A stretch of 64,000 nt of DNA, from the NCBI GenBank assembly GCA_001986395.2, contig MQVO02000007.1, positions 248,001 to 312,000 of the forward strand, written 5' to 3'. Made by a program: the position numbers and the translations under genes. This document shows, in pieces, positions 46,640 to 58,600 of the stretch. This DNA is from Irpex lacteus. Lineage: Eukaryota > Basidiomycota > Agaricomycetes > Polyporales > Irpicaceae. Each line of letters opens with the position of its first letter. The stretch's first letter is position 1. A model generated the notes under the pieces. That model saw only the letters and a list, made by a program, of their open reading frames with translations. It searched no databases and was not told where the DNA came from.

Positions 46640-47650
46640 ATGTCGCTCCCGCCCATTCTCTACCACTACTTTCGTACACCACTACCGTACAGGCAGACTC
46701 TAGCTCTTCAGGAGAGACTGCACGAACTTCAACTTCGTCTGCGTCGAGAAAACAAGCACCAAGATGTATTGCTTTTGCTTGAACATCGGCCAGTCTATAC
46801 ACTCGGGCGACGACAGGATGAGCACGACCCAGAAACTGTTGCTGAGAGTACAGCACTACAACGAATAGGAGCGGACGTGGTGGCCACGAAGCGTGGTGGC
46901 CAGATAACCTACCACGGACCCGGTCAAATCGTTGGCTACCCCTTGCTCGATCTCGGAAGGACCTCTCCAGCTATCGGAATACGTGATTACATATGCAAGA
47001 TGCAAACTGCCCTCAAATCACACTTGAAGGAGCAGCATGGCATCGAAAGTAGCCTGAACGATAACACAGGCGTGTTCCTGGACGAGAAGACCAAGATCGC
47101 TAGCATAGGCGTGCAGGTGAGGCATCGATTGACCACCCACGGGTTCTCAATCAATGTCACTCCTGAGCCAGTACCATGGTTCAACCACGTTGTAGCTTGT
47201 GGGCTGGCGGGCGTACGTCAAGGCAACATCGCAGAGAACACGAGGACGAAAGCGCGCGACTCTGTAACAGTACCGGGGGAGATAGCAGGTTTGGTGCAGC
47301 AGTTTGGGAGAGTGTTTGGAAGGGAAATGGAGAAGTTGGAGCTGAGTGAGGAGGAGATTGGGCCAGAGATTGCTGCAGTTGAACAAGAGGCGGAGGCTCT
47401 ACAGAGGGTCAACCCGTGGCCACGGGCTCCTCTTTCGTACGTTCGATTATCATTAAAGCAAATATTTCAATTTGTTCATCGCTCCTTCATCCTTCAGAAA
47501 GTCACAATAATGGATGGCTTCCAACTACATAGAGCGACCTGTGTATCTTATAACAGTATAATACGCAACCAACCGACAAGACTACTCATTCTTAGTCCAC
47601 GCCGGGATGCAAATCTGCCCTACACAGCAACACCACCTGCACGTCCTTAG
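46640..47650 (+). CDS. LIP2: Lip2/LipB octanoyltransferase
   Basis: One exon of up to 336 residues. After MSLPPILYHYFRTPLPY it has DVLLLLEHRPVYTLGRRQ, the RGGQITYHGPGQIVGYPLLD core, KIASIGVQVRH (catalytic Lys) and THGFSINVTPEPVPWFNHVVACGLAG split by its Cys in VACGLAG. Residues to about 255 cover the LipB fold, which moves octanoyl from acyl carrier protein to lipoyl domains in mitochondria. The last 75 or so residues have no counterpart in the family. A donor-like gtacgttcg near 47436 could instead splice to a short terminal exon, in which case the reading to 47650 is partly intron. No clear mitochondrial presequence is visible. Confidence 0.85.
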   Translation: MSLPPILYHYFRTPLPYRQTLALQERLHELQLRLRRENKHQDVLLLLEHRPVYTLGRRQDEHDPETVAESTALQRIGADVVATKRGGQITYHGPGQIVGYPLLDLGRTSPAIGIRDYICKMQTALKSHLKEQHGIESSLNDNTGVFLDEKTKIASIGVQVRHRLTTHGFSINVTPEPVPWFNHVVACGLAGVRQGNIAENTRTKARDSVTVPGEIAGLVQQFGRVFGREMEKLELSEEEIGPEIAAVEQEAEALQRVNPWPRAPLSYVRLSLKQIFQFVHRSFILQKVTIMDGFQLHRATCVSYNSIIRNQPTRLLILSPRRDANLPYTATPPARP

Positions 47651-48117
47651 CAGCCTTCGGACCGAAGAGATACACACGGTAGGTATGCTATGAAGATCAC
47701 GTATATGCTGACACGGTAGCGTGTAGACTAAAGCCACAGCCTTCGGCGTACATTGCTCATACTCATTGACCTTCTACAGAATCTACACACACAAACGGTG
47801 CTAAGGGAACGTGTATTTCATACTACACCTCGCACATTGAGGACCCTGTACATCGATATACTAACAACATCCGCTGTGTAGCTCATATAGCTGATAGTGC
47901 ACTGATATCGGAGGTTGTCGTGCGATGGCATGGCGAGGATGCGAACATCTTGGCGTTGGCGGTGGTTGGTCGTACGGGATCTCTCTTGTTATGTAGTTTC
48001 CTCTGCTTCTAATCTTTGCTATACGCACTGCAGGATTGGCATAGTTATAAAAGGTATAACAAGACAGGTGAGCATCCGCAGTCCTTCCTCCTTTGTCTAC
48101 ACCACAGCGATAACTTC
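47651..48117. other. intergenic, promoter of the small Trp-motif protein
   Basis: No gene is visible. The leader of the next gene may contain an intron ending just before 48063. Confidence 0.4.
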
Positions 48118-48800
48118 ATGGCCAGAGTACAATTTCTCAACGTCAAATTTCCCCACGCATCCATCTCCAAATCCACCGAAGACGTCCCCGGCAGGCTCTT
48201 TGATGCTCCTGACGTGAAACACGTATCGCCAGTCGTCCTCAGGATGCATAGTAATGACTCGCGCCCTGAACTTGTCAGTTTGCGTTTCCGCTCCTTATAT
48301 CTCAAAGCTTGCTCACCACTAGCATTGTTGGCGGGAAAAATATATATAGTGGGAGATCGTCTACGTTGACGGCACACCCGTAGATAATTCCAGACTGGCC
48401 TACATTCAACACGCTGATTCAGGGAGATGGACGTTTGTTGAGAAGGGCGCCAGAGACGAATTTGTTCTGGCGACTCCAGACATCACGAAGCGTTCAATAT
48501 GGAGGATCAAGTCGCTCGTTGGAGATATAAGAACGTAAGTATGCGATCTCCAGTGCTCAAAATTTTCTCTGAATGAGTAACATGTATGCTTATTTACTAC
48601 TCACCTACCAGTATCCATCTGGAAGACGACGAACAACTTCTCTGGGGTGTTGTAAGCGATGCTCCTAAAACCAAGGTACGAAGCATAAATGTCTCAAAAC
48701 AGGGACTATACAGAAGCTGACCTGGTCATACGACTTACAGGTGAGATTGAGTAAGGAAGAGACGAATCCTCGCAATGAATGGAGGGTCATTGCAGCCTAA
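48118..48800 (+). CDS. Small protein with repeated Trp motifs, possible beta-trefoil
   Basis: Four exons give about 154 residues. It starts MARVQFLNVKFPHAS, has no signal peptide, and contains PELWEIVYVDG, SGRWTFVEKG, RSIWRIKSLVGD, LLWGVVSD and the end NEWRVIAA. Evenly spaced Trp followed by a hydrophobic residue is seen in beta-trefoil proteins such as fungal protease inhibitors and ricin-B-type lectins. I do not recognise the family, so this is only a structural guess. The introns keep frame, and the first is at LWE (donor gtcagt). A cytosolic defence protein is one possible role. Confidence 0.55.
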
Positions 48801-49010
48801 GTAGCTCGATTGCTCTAGTGATTTCTGAATGAATGTACCATGTATTGCCTCCCGTTATTACATTCTTTTCTTTCAGGTTCAAACCAGCAGATACCTTCGT
48901 ACCGGAGCTCGTGTACAGCACTATTCCAGTAGTAAGAGACATTCAAACGAATAACTCCTCACCCGAGAATTGTAGACGATGCGCGCATAGCGTTAACAGA
49001 TTCTCTGCAT

Positions 49011-50739
49011 TCACCATGTGATTCGACGTTGGTCGTTGTCATGAGCGAAGAAGAACCCGGGAGATGGTCTACAACAGTGTGTTGTTGAGTTCATGTAGAT
49101 ACAACCACGGGCCAAGCCATGTCGTACGCACCGTTCTGTACGACACATCGCCCTCTTGCCATCTGACTGCGTCGTGATGCGCCAGCACCACAAAGGCGAT
49201 TGACTCTCTGATTTCGTACCGTGGCCGGGGCCTTCCAAGACCATCTCCTGGAGTGAAGCCGCTGCAGCCATACAACATCTGGCATAGGCATCTGGGCACA
49301 TCTCACGAAGTGAGGCTGACCAACAGTTATCGTTTTCGCTCCGCATTTCGACAGCCTTGTAACCCCGCAATCCACCAAGATATAGCTCGGCCAAAGAACA
49401 GCAGCTCTCTAGGGCTAAGGCCAGCTCTTCCTGAAAAGTACATTGGTTTTGAGGCTTTGTCATGAGTCGAATGAGGGCACTCACAAGGATATCGCGCATT
49501 ACCATTCGTTCCTCCACGTCACCTTCAACCGCATAACGAAAATCGAATCTCAAGTTTTGGATGGATCTACAGATGTAGGCCAAGGGGGTCGTAGTTATGA
49601 GGGTCGAGTAATTGTCGGCCTCGAGCTTAAAGTCGAACTCCTCTTCTGAGAAGTGATAAGCAACTTTCTTGGGCTTTAATGATTTGATGACGCTCTCTAT
49701 CATATACAAATCAGCGTAACACCAACTGTATATGTGGAGCGTGTCCACTGGCCCCCGCAGCGCGAACAAATACATATGGGTCAGATTCCCCCGTGACATA
49801 TTCAAGATGGTTCCACCAAATAGCCCTCTGAGTATCCAACATTTGCTGATGATCGTCCATAGATGGATTGTCCTCGAGAAAGAATGCCTTGACGCGAAGC
49901 TCGCGCACATTGGGAAAAGTCTGTACCACGGATCCCACGGACCATGTGTGTGTCCTCGGGTCCTCTTGTTGATTGATATGGAGTCTCCGTACCAGCGGGC
50001 ACGCAAAGGGGTTAAGAACATCTGGAGGTAGCTCTAAGAACCCTGTAATTTTGACCTCTTCGAGAGTTTCATTGAAGCGTGGGAGGATGGCTAGAGGCGC
50101 GTAGCGAACCAGGTCTTTTTCAAGATCGGTGACGATGGCATCCGCTCTACCGTCCATTAGCTTCCGGAGAAGGACTTTCCTGCAAGCCACACATCTGTAA
50201 CAAGGCACGTCACTGTGGATACTCCCTTCATCCTCCAGTTTTCCTTCCAAGTGGACTTTGGCAAGGCTGCCGATAGGAACGGCCGACAGGAACGTCTCAC
50301 AGAATGAGCCGTGGTAGAACTGGATGGTAAGCTCCCTGACTGTGCGCAACCTCTCAAGTGCTCGAACTATGGCCAGATGCGGCTCTGTAACGGGAAGACC
50401 CTCGACGACGACGAACTCGAGTTTCAAGAGTGAAGTCGCGTGTTCGAGAATGTAGGCGATGAGCAGCGTTTCGACCGTTGGTAAATGAGCTGATGCGGTG
50501 ATATTATCGCCGAAGTGAAGGTCCGTGAGCAGTCTGAACCGTGTTTCTATGTCTCGCAACATGAAAAGATGGAATGAAAGAAGCTCTGCTGTCGTGTGCA
50601 AGCGAACGCCGTTTTGCAGCATGTACCGCACTCCGAAGTTGCGCAGGGAATGGCAGGTGGAGGAAATGGCAACAACATCGTTGCGGTCGATTAATTGGAA
50701 GATGAGGTGGTAAATGTCGAGGTTCAAGTTGATTAACAT
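49011..50739 (-). pseudogene. F-box-like protein copy 1, with a one-base frameshift
   Basis: The minus strand starts MLINLNLDIYHLIFQLIDRN, an F-box-like helix pair with AISSTCHSLRNFGVRYML. The frame runs to LEYVTGESDP and then to a stop. In another frame, YLFALRGPVDTLHIYSW and the rest of the protein continue in good alignment with copy 2 (HLFGLKGPVGML). Deleting one G from a run of five (plus-strand C at 49788-49792) restores perfect alignment over the junction, so the break is a single-base insertion. Downstream exons are intact, including ELALALESCCSLAELYLGG, and the short last exon SPGFFFAHDND to the stop at 49011. It is either a recent pseudogene or a homopolymer sequencing error. Full-length product would be about 530 residues. 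Confidence 0.7.
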
Positions 50740-51289
50740 GCCGCCGAGTGCTCAAGCTTAGACTGGCACCGGCAGTTAGGTCAGACGGTGCGATATAAGG
50801 CAACATCATACTCACTGCTGATATCACCGAAATATTTGAGAAACAAGCCTAAAGATTTAGAGTTGAGCGTGGATGTCGCTTTATGGTGTATAGTCAGTGA
50901 TTTCTTACCTCGAGGACGGAGTCGACGTTGAACGTTGACTCGGATATTCAAGTTGAAGCACGCCTTTGACGCCCGACTAATTCAGACAGTATTTAGTCAT
51001 GTTTGTACCGTGGCCAGCCGTGGCCCGTGGCCCCACGGGGGGCTGTATGCTGGGTTCAAACTACAACTACCGTAAAGCAAGACTGGCCTACACAATGAAT
51101 TTTGTGTCTTACAGCGCGTTCCTGTCCCTTCCAGCTGAATGAGCGACACTTGGGCCGAACTTGTCAGTCTGACGAGCACTCGTATGAGAGACTCCTAAGT
51201 AGTCTCGTGGCATTCTATGTGATGAATTCATACTATGATATCGACAGACTTTACTAGCTTGGAACCAACACGCCGCCCGAGACCCGTAA
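50740..51289. other. intergenic, promoter of F-box-like copy 1
   Basis: No gene is visible. Its right edge is the 3' flank of copy 2. Confidence 0.45.
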
Positions 51290-52941
51290 TTACCAGTGAC
51301 CTTGGCGGAAATCGTTGTCATGAGCGTAGAAGAAATCCTCCGAAGGTCTGGGACCGTACGAGATTGAATCAGCCTGTCTCCCAAGTTATAACGCAATGCT
51401 TGAGAAATCAACTCACTCTTCCGTCTGGAATATGACTCTCTCGCCATTCGGTTGCATTTCAATGCACCAAGTCCAATTACAGACCATCTTCTCCCCTATG
51501 CAACCGGCAGGTCCCTCGAATGCAAACTCCTCAAGCGCGGTCGCAGCCATCATACAGCGACGGGCGTAAACGTCTAGACAAATCTCATCAAGGTTCTCCG
51601 GCCAGTCCTCATCTTTGCTCAGACAGCTTACGGACACTGCCTTGAAACCGCCGACGCTAATTTTCAGTTCGGCTAGACAGGGACAGTCCTTGAAGGCCAA
51701 GATAAGGTTGTCCTGGATGAAATGAAATCAGTACTGGCCACTGGTACGAGCCTCTAAATGTAACGCACCAGAGCAGCACGACGTGCTGCTGGACAGTCGG
51801 GGGGTTCCGATGGCAGATTATATGTATCAGAGAAGTCGAGGCACAACACGTAGAGGCTTTGATACATCGGGGAAAGCAGCATCTGGAAGCGAGGATAATT
51901 GCTGTGCACCATGCCCGCGACGCTTTCACTAAAGTCGTCATCAACGTAATGAAATGCTAGCTTTACAGGATTCGCCAGCTGCATAACTTCATCCAGAAGA
52001 TGGTCCTGCGCATCGTGCCACATGGAGAGCATCCCAACCGGCCCTTTCAAACCGAAGAGATGCACAACTTCAGTGCGCCCCGAGACGTACTCTAAGTACT
52101 TCCACTGGTGGGACAGCTGTCCATCGATGTTCCTTTGGCGGTCCTCAACTTTAGTCTGATCTACATAGAATGCATCAAGGTAGAGCTCCTCCACATTAGG
52201 AAAAGCCTGTATCAACGACCTGATAGACCACGGATGTCTCTCGGGATCCTGTTGCTGGTAAAGATGCAACCTCCACACTCCCGGGCATTCAACGCTGATG
52301 CACGGGCCAGGTGGCAACTCTAAGTACCCCGCGATTTTGACTTCTTCGAGAGTTTCGTGGAAGCGGGGGAGAATAGCCAGTGGAGCGTACCGAATTATCT
52401 CTTCTTCCTGTACGGTTGCGGTTCGATGACCCTCTCGGAATATACCCTGCAGGTCCACTTTGGTGAGCCTGCCGAGGGGAAGGGCAAGGAGGAATTGTTC
52501 GCAGAACTTGGGCCAGTAAAAATGCACGCTGAGCTCCTCTAGCGCACGTAGATTGCCAAGAGCTCGACATATTGCAGGTTGCAGCCTTGTGTGGGGATGT
52601 TCGGTGACGGAAAACCCGAGTTGTTGGAGTGAGGTTGCGCGTTCGAGTATGTGGGCGATGAGTTGCGTCTCGACCGTCGCGGGGTTGTTCTGCGCCGTGA
52701 TACTTCCCCCAAGATGTAAGCCTGTTTTCAGCAGCGCATACCTCCTTTCAGGCTCCCTATCCATGAATAGGCAAAACGAGATCAGCTTGGACATCGTGTC
52801 CAAGCGGATAATCCTCTGCAGGACGTAACGCACTCCGCAGTGGCGGAGGGCATGACAAGTCGACGCGAGAGCGAGCCGGTCACTGTTGCTGCAAAGTAAC
52901 TTGAATATGAGATAGTATACGTCGATGTTGATCGACACCAT
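51290..52941 (-). CDS. F-box-like protein copy 2
   Basis: The minus strand starts MVSINIDVYYLIFKLLCSNS, an F-box-like start with ALASTCHALRHCGVRYVLQ. The body has leucine-rich-type repeats (LEELSVHFYW, RLTKVDLQGIF, VEELYLDAF) and GLKGPVGML. The intron at about 51770 leads to DNLILAFKDCPCLAEL, and a second intron joins QTEE to PSEDFFYAHDNDFRQGHW, the terminal exon. Copy 1 has the same terminal exon. Product about 530 residues. F-box proteins recruit substrates to SCF ubiquitin ligases; here binding to Skp1 is inferred. The gene is intact and lies in tandem with copy 1 on the same strand. Confidence 0.75.
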
Positions 52942-53756
52942 GTTTCTCGCTAACCCAAGAATAAGCAGTTAGTCAGTATGCTAAGGTGATATATGATGGG
53001 ACTCACTACGCTGAGAAGTCAATAGCTGTTTAGTACCGACAGGAATATAGTAGTCAAGGTATGACACGCCATGAGTTTGGTTAATCACTTACCTTGCGAT
53101 GACTATGTCCTATCGGGAAGTAAAGACGTTGGTGTGGTCACTGGCCGCCAGAGTCAACGGTTTTGGCGCCCCTACAGGTGTATGTTTGGTCATAAGTATT
53201 TGCGCAATCAGTTCCGGAGGTCCAAAGACTTTCGTTGTTTTACTCATAGCGTATACCCAACTCCCGTACTTGATTTCACATCAGCGAAGATAAATTACTA
53301 GATTCGACGCAACTATACGCGATGAATGTACAAACCGCACAGTCAAGCACTTCCTATCCGGACCTTTCATGTGGAGGGGTGGGCACAACGCGCCGGCGGT
53401 AGGACACGCTCCGGCTTGATTGAGCTCACGTATTCTTCCCCCGTCCAGCATACCCCAGCCATATCACAGCAGGAAGAAAGCGTTGCTTTGGCACGAAAGA
53501 CGAAAGTCGTGGTGAAGGTCAATCATGAAGAAAGTCATTACTGAGAAGCGCCGATTACAGCAGCCGGGGTTTGCCGACAATGACGCAGGAGGGAAATCAT
53601 GGCCTCTGCCACCGGTACCACCACGGACAGCCGAGGATGAGCAAATAATGGATGATATTGTGTGCGTACCCACCCACTCACACCTAAAGTTAACCTCGCT
53701 CAACGACGATGTTGACCCGCCTACGTGCTCTCGTCCACCATCTCAACCACGCAAAG
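52942..53756. other. intergenic, no gene seen
   Basis: It holds the divergent promoters of F-box-like copy 2 and the dienelactone hydrolase. A frame at 53525-53791 (MKKVITEKRRLQQ) overlaps the next start and is not supported. Confidence 0.4.
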
Positions 53757-54912
53757 ATGTCTACTGCTACTGCTACGTCTCAAGTGCATAATACGAATGT
53801 CGCGTGTTGCACGTTGCCACCTGTGAGGTCGGATTATAAGGAGAAGGGGTTTTATAAGGCTTATGGAGGGTTTGATAAGGTACTGTATGAGAGACGAGAG
53901 ATTCGAATGATGTGTTTTGCTGACTATGAATGTAATTATGTTGTAGGTTTATGTTGCTGGACCGAAAGAGCCCACTAAACTCGCTTTAATCGGTGTCTTC
54001 GACATCTTCGGGTGAGTGCTCTCAAGCTCGTCCATGCGATATCCCGTTTCACAATATCAATGTTATCTGTCAGCTTCAAACCACAAACTCTCCAAGGCGC
54101 AGACATCCTCGCCGAAGAACTCAAAGCCCAAGTCCTCCTGCCCGACTTCTTCGAGGGCGACAAACCGTGGGACCTAGACAACTTCCCTCCCAAGACAGAT
54201 GAGGATAAGAAGAAGCTCCAGGAATGGTTTGGCGGGTTTGCGAACCCTGCGAACCACACCCCGAAGTTGATCAAGGTTGGGCAGGCGATGAAGGCGGATG
54301 GCGTGGAGACTGTTGTTGCCTACGGGTATTGCTGGGGTGTGTGACTGAGTTGGCTGATGTGGTGTGGGTGAACTGACTGGGGGTGTGTAGGCGGGAAGGT
54401 CGTGATCAAGTCTGGGTCTGAGGAAGGTACTCCTTTTGGTGCTATCTCCACCATTCACCCTGCGTAAGTACAGAGTTGTGGGCACCCTATAAATCACCTA
54501 TTCATGCATTTCTTTAGGATGCTCGCTTCTGAAGACGCGAAGGAATTGAGCGTCCCGTTGGGCCTCTACCCGAGCAACGACGAGCCCAAAGATGAGGTAT
54601 GCACCAGCTCTTCACTGCTCGTACTTTTTATTATCGCTCACTACATGACGCGCTCCATCCACAGGAAGAGAAGATCGTCGACATCATCTCAAAGAAGCCC
54701 TTCGCAGACAAGAACGATTATGTGCACTTTGACTCGTACGTCTATCTCCTGACCTTCTTTTATAATTCTCGACGCTAATACCATCTACACACTGATGAAG
54801 GTTCCATGGCTTCGCTGCTGCCCGCGCAAATCTCGATGACTCAGACAACAAGGCCAAGTACGAAGAATTGTATCGCACTTTGATCAAGTTTGTCAAGAAG
54901 CAGTTAGCTTGA
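53757..54912 (+). CDS. Dienelactone hydrolase family protein
   Basis: Seven exons give about 265 residues. It starts MSTATATSQVHNTNVACCTLP, followed by KLALIGVFDIFG, LAEELKAQVLLPDFFEGD, the nucleophile elbow GYCWGG (Cys, with an intron inside the codon region), TIHPAMLASEDA, LGLYPSNDEPKD (Asp) and the end HGFAAARAN (His) to FVKKQLA. Cys-Asp-His is the catalytic triad of the family, which opens lactone rings in aromatic degradation; fungal cytosolic members have broader or unknown substrates. All three residues are present. A longer start at 53709 is possible; 53757 is chosen because the N-terminal Cys-Cys block follows directly. Confidence 0.88.
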
Positions 54913-55633
54913 GCCTAAGCTTTGGCGTTCTGTAATGAAAACGTGTACTTATTGTAATTGTACGATGAGGAATGGATGGAAGTTGACTTAAGTACACTTC
55001 GTCGAAGGAGAGGGTGGGCCAGACAGGGCCTTTTACTTATTCAACGTTTTACCCCCCGCCAACCTCAACCCACCAACTGTACTAAGTAAACCCCAGAACA
55101 ACATTCTCAACCCCGACCTGTTGTAGAAGACCTAGTCATAAACCCAACTGCTTAATGTTCGCAGAGAGAAGCTCTGACTAATCTACGCTTACTACAAAAA
55201 TGCGATGTAACACGATCACGTGGAAGACGCGTTTGCATGGGCGTCTTGGGGCTGAAAGAGGAAGTCGTCGTTTCGTGTTCCCTCCTCTCACTCTAGGCCT
55301 CGCGATTCTACTCTCACATCCGTAAACGTCATCATATTGGTGAGTTGTTCTGCTATAACTGCCTATTTAGGCAATGCTTTGTCCCGTATGCCCTACATTA
55401 GACACTGGACTGGGTGGCTCGGAAGGCTCGCGGGCACCTAGGTGTTGCCCGACGTCAACGTTTCCTCATAGTGCCAACAGGCTACTTACTAAACTCAATA
55501 GTCCTATAGCGACACATCATTCAACTCAGAATATTTCTCGGAATAATATCTTAGGCAGAAATCGATCCACTGAAAGACCACGATCTAAACCATCTAAGCC
55601 TCTTTCCGAACCAAATCAAACTATCTCTCAGTG
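54913..55633. other. intergenic, promoter of separase
   Basis: No gene is visible. The last part is AT-rich leader of the separase gene. Confidence 0.45.
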
Positions 55634-58600
55634 ATGCCTCCAAGAAGACAAGCTGCATCTACAAACAATGCGCCAGTCACACGTACTCGCTCGACACGCT
55701 CAGCAGTGGCAGTGGAGCCTCCAGAACCACAGACTCGAACTCGACATGTTCAGTCTTCCAGTGAAGCACTGGCGGCGCGTATGGCATCGAGGTTGAAGAT
55801 CAGCGATGACAGGGGAAAGGAGAAGGAGAGGGAAGGAGAAACCACTACGCGTGCGCAGACAAGTCGGGTACCTTCGCGATCTCGGGCAAAGCCAGTCAAG
55901 AGGGTCGAGGAGGAAGGAGTGGAGGGCCTGACGGAGATGGTCGAGCGCAAGCTGGTCATTGAGGACCGAAAGGCGGTACCTAGCAGGATGAAGTCAAAGT
56001 CGAAGGAGGACATCTGTACAGATGCTATGCTGGCGGTCAACGCCGCGTCCAAGAAGCTTTCTGCGATTATCCAGACAGGATGGAAGGTTTCCGAAAGTGC
56101 GGATTTTACTAACGCCAACTCTAAGAAGCACGAAGCAGCTGCGTTGGAGGCTGATGCTCAGTCGGCTGCGATACGGGACGGGCTTGCTACGTTGAGAGAG
56201 CATAGGCCGGGAAATGTGGATGTGGAGAGGGCTGCTTGTAGTGCTGTTGGGAAGCTCGTCTCTCTCGAATCTGTGAGTTTTCATCGCGTGTCGATGTGTA
56301 TCAGTATCATGATTAAATTATATGCCAGTATCAATCTGCTATGCCCATCTTACGCGATATGTCTATGGCCCTCCCTTCGTACTATCCACACTCCCCTTTC
56401 GAAATCCCTCCGCTGGATACCCCGCTTGATCTCCCCTTCCTTCCCCTCCCTTCGTCACCAATCTCCTCCAAGGATGAGACACTCCTAAACCTTCTCAGCT
56501 CGTTCATGCTATACTCTCTCATAACAAGCGCATACACACTATTTACGCAACTCGACTCATCCGACTCCGCTTCTCCCTCCCTGCACGACTTCACACGCCA
56601 CCTCCACCACCCTAGTCACAACTCTGCAACTCTCCTCCAATGGCTCCCAATCCTACAGCAGAACACCACCCCTACCTCTACAAAGCACTGGGACGGAACG
56701 CTTACACGGGCGTACACAGCCCTCGTCAAAGCCTCCTCCCTCCCTCTACTACCCTCCAAAGCATATATCCTCGAACAATCAACAGACATATTCCGTATCC
56801 GGCTTTACGCCCTACTCCTGCTCACGGGCACCTCATCCGATACGATCAAGCCCAATACGTTCTGGGAGCAGTGTGTGAAGTTCAGCGCGGCGTATGTCAA
56901 GTCTGTCTTCAGTGCGAACTCCAAGCACGCTTCGAATTCGGAGAGCGAGAGTGAGGTCAAACGAGAAGTGACGCAGGTCATTTTGGACGCGTTTGACGTT
57001 ATCTTCCGCCATTCGGAGAAGAGAGTGGACAGAGGGGAGTGGATGAAGGGAGAAGGGTTTGTGACGTGGTGCGAGTATTGGATGGATTTTGCTAAGCGTG
57101 TACGTTCTTTTCGCCTATTTACACTGCGCATATAAGAACGACCCGCTCACAACAGTTTGATTAGGTCGGAAACCTAGAGACTGTGAAGAAGATCTCGAGG
57201 CTGATCAAGTCTACGACCTCATCGTCTCATGAACATCCATCACCGGCAGCAGGCTCTTCAAAGTCCAGTCCGAGTCATCCAGGTATCAGTACGTTACAAG
57301 CAGCGAATATTTGCGCGACTCTCGCACAGACGACTGCACATTTTGATCAGCCCGACTCCTCCGGTATGTGCGGCTTCTGTACTTCTTTTCCCTTAATCCA
57401 CTGACCGACTTTTCCGCTGAAGAACTTGATGAATCGGCGATACAAGAGTCGCTCAAAGCTATCTCGCAGTCAGAGCCATATCTTTTAGTTGTCTTCGGCT
57501 CTGCCGACGGGGATGCTTCGCTTGAGAAGGCTGCCACCAAAGTGTGGAGGGCTCTCGAGCGGCTGCGTAGGGTGGCTTTGAAGGTGTTTGAGATGACGTT
57601 CACGTCTTCAAAGCAGCCTGGTACGGCGGAAACGTTGACGAGGAAGATCGTTGATGTCCTCTCGAACGTTTCGGCCTCCGTAAGTTCCATCCCAACACCA
57701 TCCTGCTTACTGTAGTCCACACGCATACATACTTACCTCTTACTTGGCATAGACGGAGACAGGTCACGCCGACCTGCTGACATCAACCCTCGACTCCCTC
57801 TTCTCACTCGCAAAGTCAACACTCAGCCCGTCAAAACCCTATTCCATCGACTCGACCTTCCAGTTCCTCCACCAAGGTCTCACTCTCGTGAATGCCTCAC
57901 CCCACTCTCTTGCCCCACTGGAAAGGGCAAACTTCCTGCGATGCATATCCGGGGCGTTCCACAATCTGGGTGCAACACTGTACCAGGCTGGACACCATTC
58001 TCATGCAGTGAGGTTCTTTGAGAAGAGTTGTGGAGTTGGAGAAGAAGCTCTGCGTGTGTATGCTACAACCACAGGAGAGAACGACACGAGTGAGGAGAAG
58101 GAGGCTCAGTGGCGGGCGCTTGAGGAGCAGGTGTATAGGCGGTGGGAGATTTTGGGTGTTTGTTATTCGAAGACGGGGGATCGGAAGGTTCGTGTTTCTC
58201 GCACATTATTACTTGCCGTTCTAGTTTCAACCGATCTTTGTTTTGGACCAGGCTGCGTACGAGGCGTTCCGCAACTGCATCGCCGCCTACCCATTCCATT
58301 CTTCTGCAAGTGGTAGCACGTTCATCGAAAGAACTGGGACATGCAGTCCCATCACGCTCTGGGATGGCTCTCCATCTACCAAGCATATTGCTAGCGTCGT
58401 GGACCGCATGACGTACACAGGCGTATGCGATCTCCTACTCCCTATCGAAGAAGTCTCCCTGAAATCCTGGTCTTCTCGTCTTCCTAACGGCCTCAACAAG
58501 GAACTCGACAAATTCAGCGTCGTTGGAGCCCTGCTCGAAAGACAGGTGGAGAGCCTTGGGAGTAGTAAGTGGAAGCCGGCCATTCAAAGCGCGATGGGCA

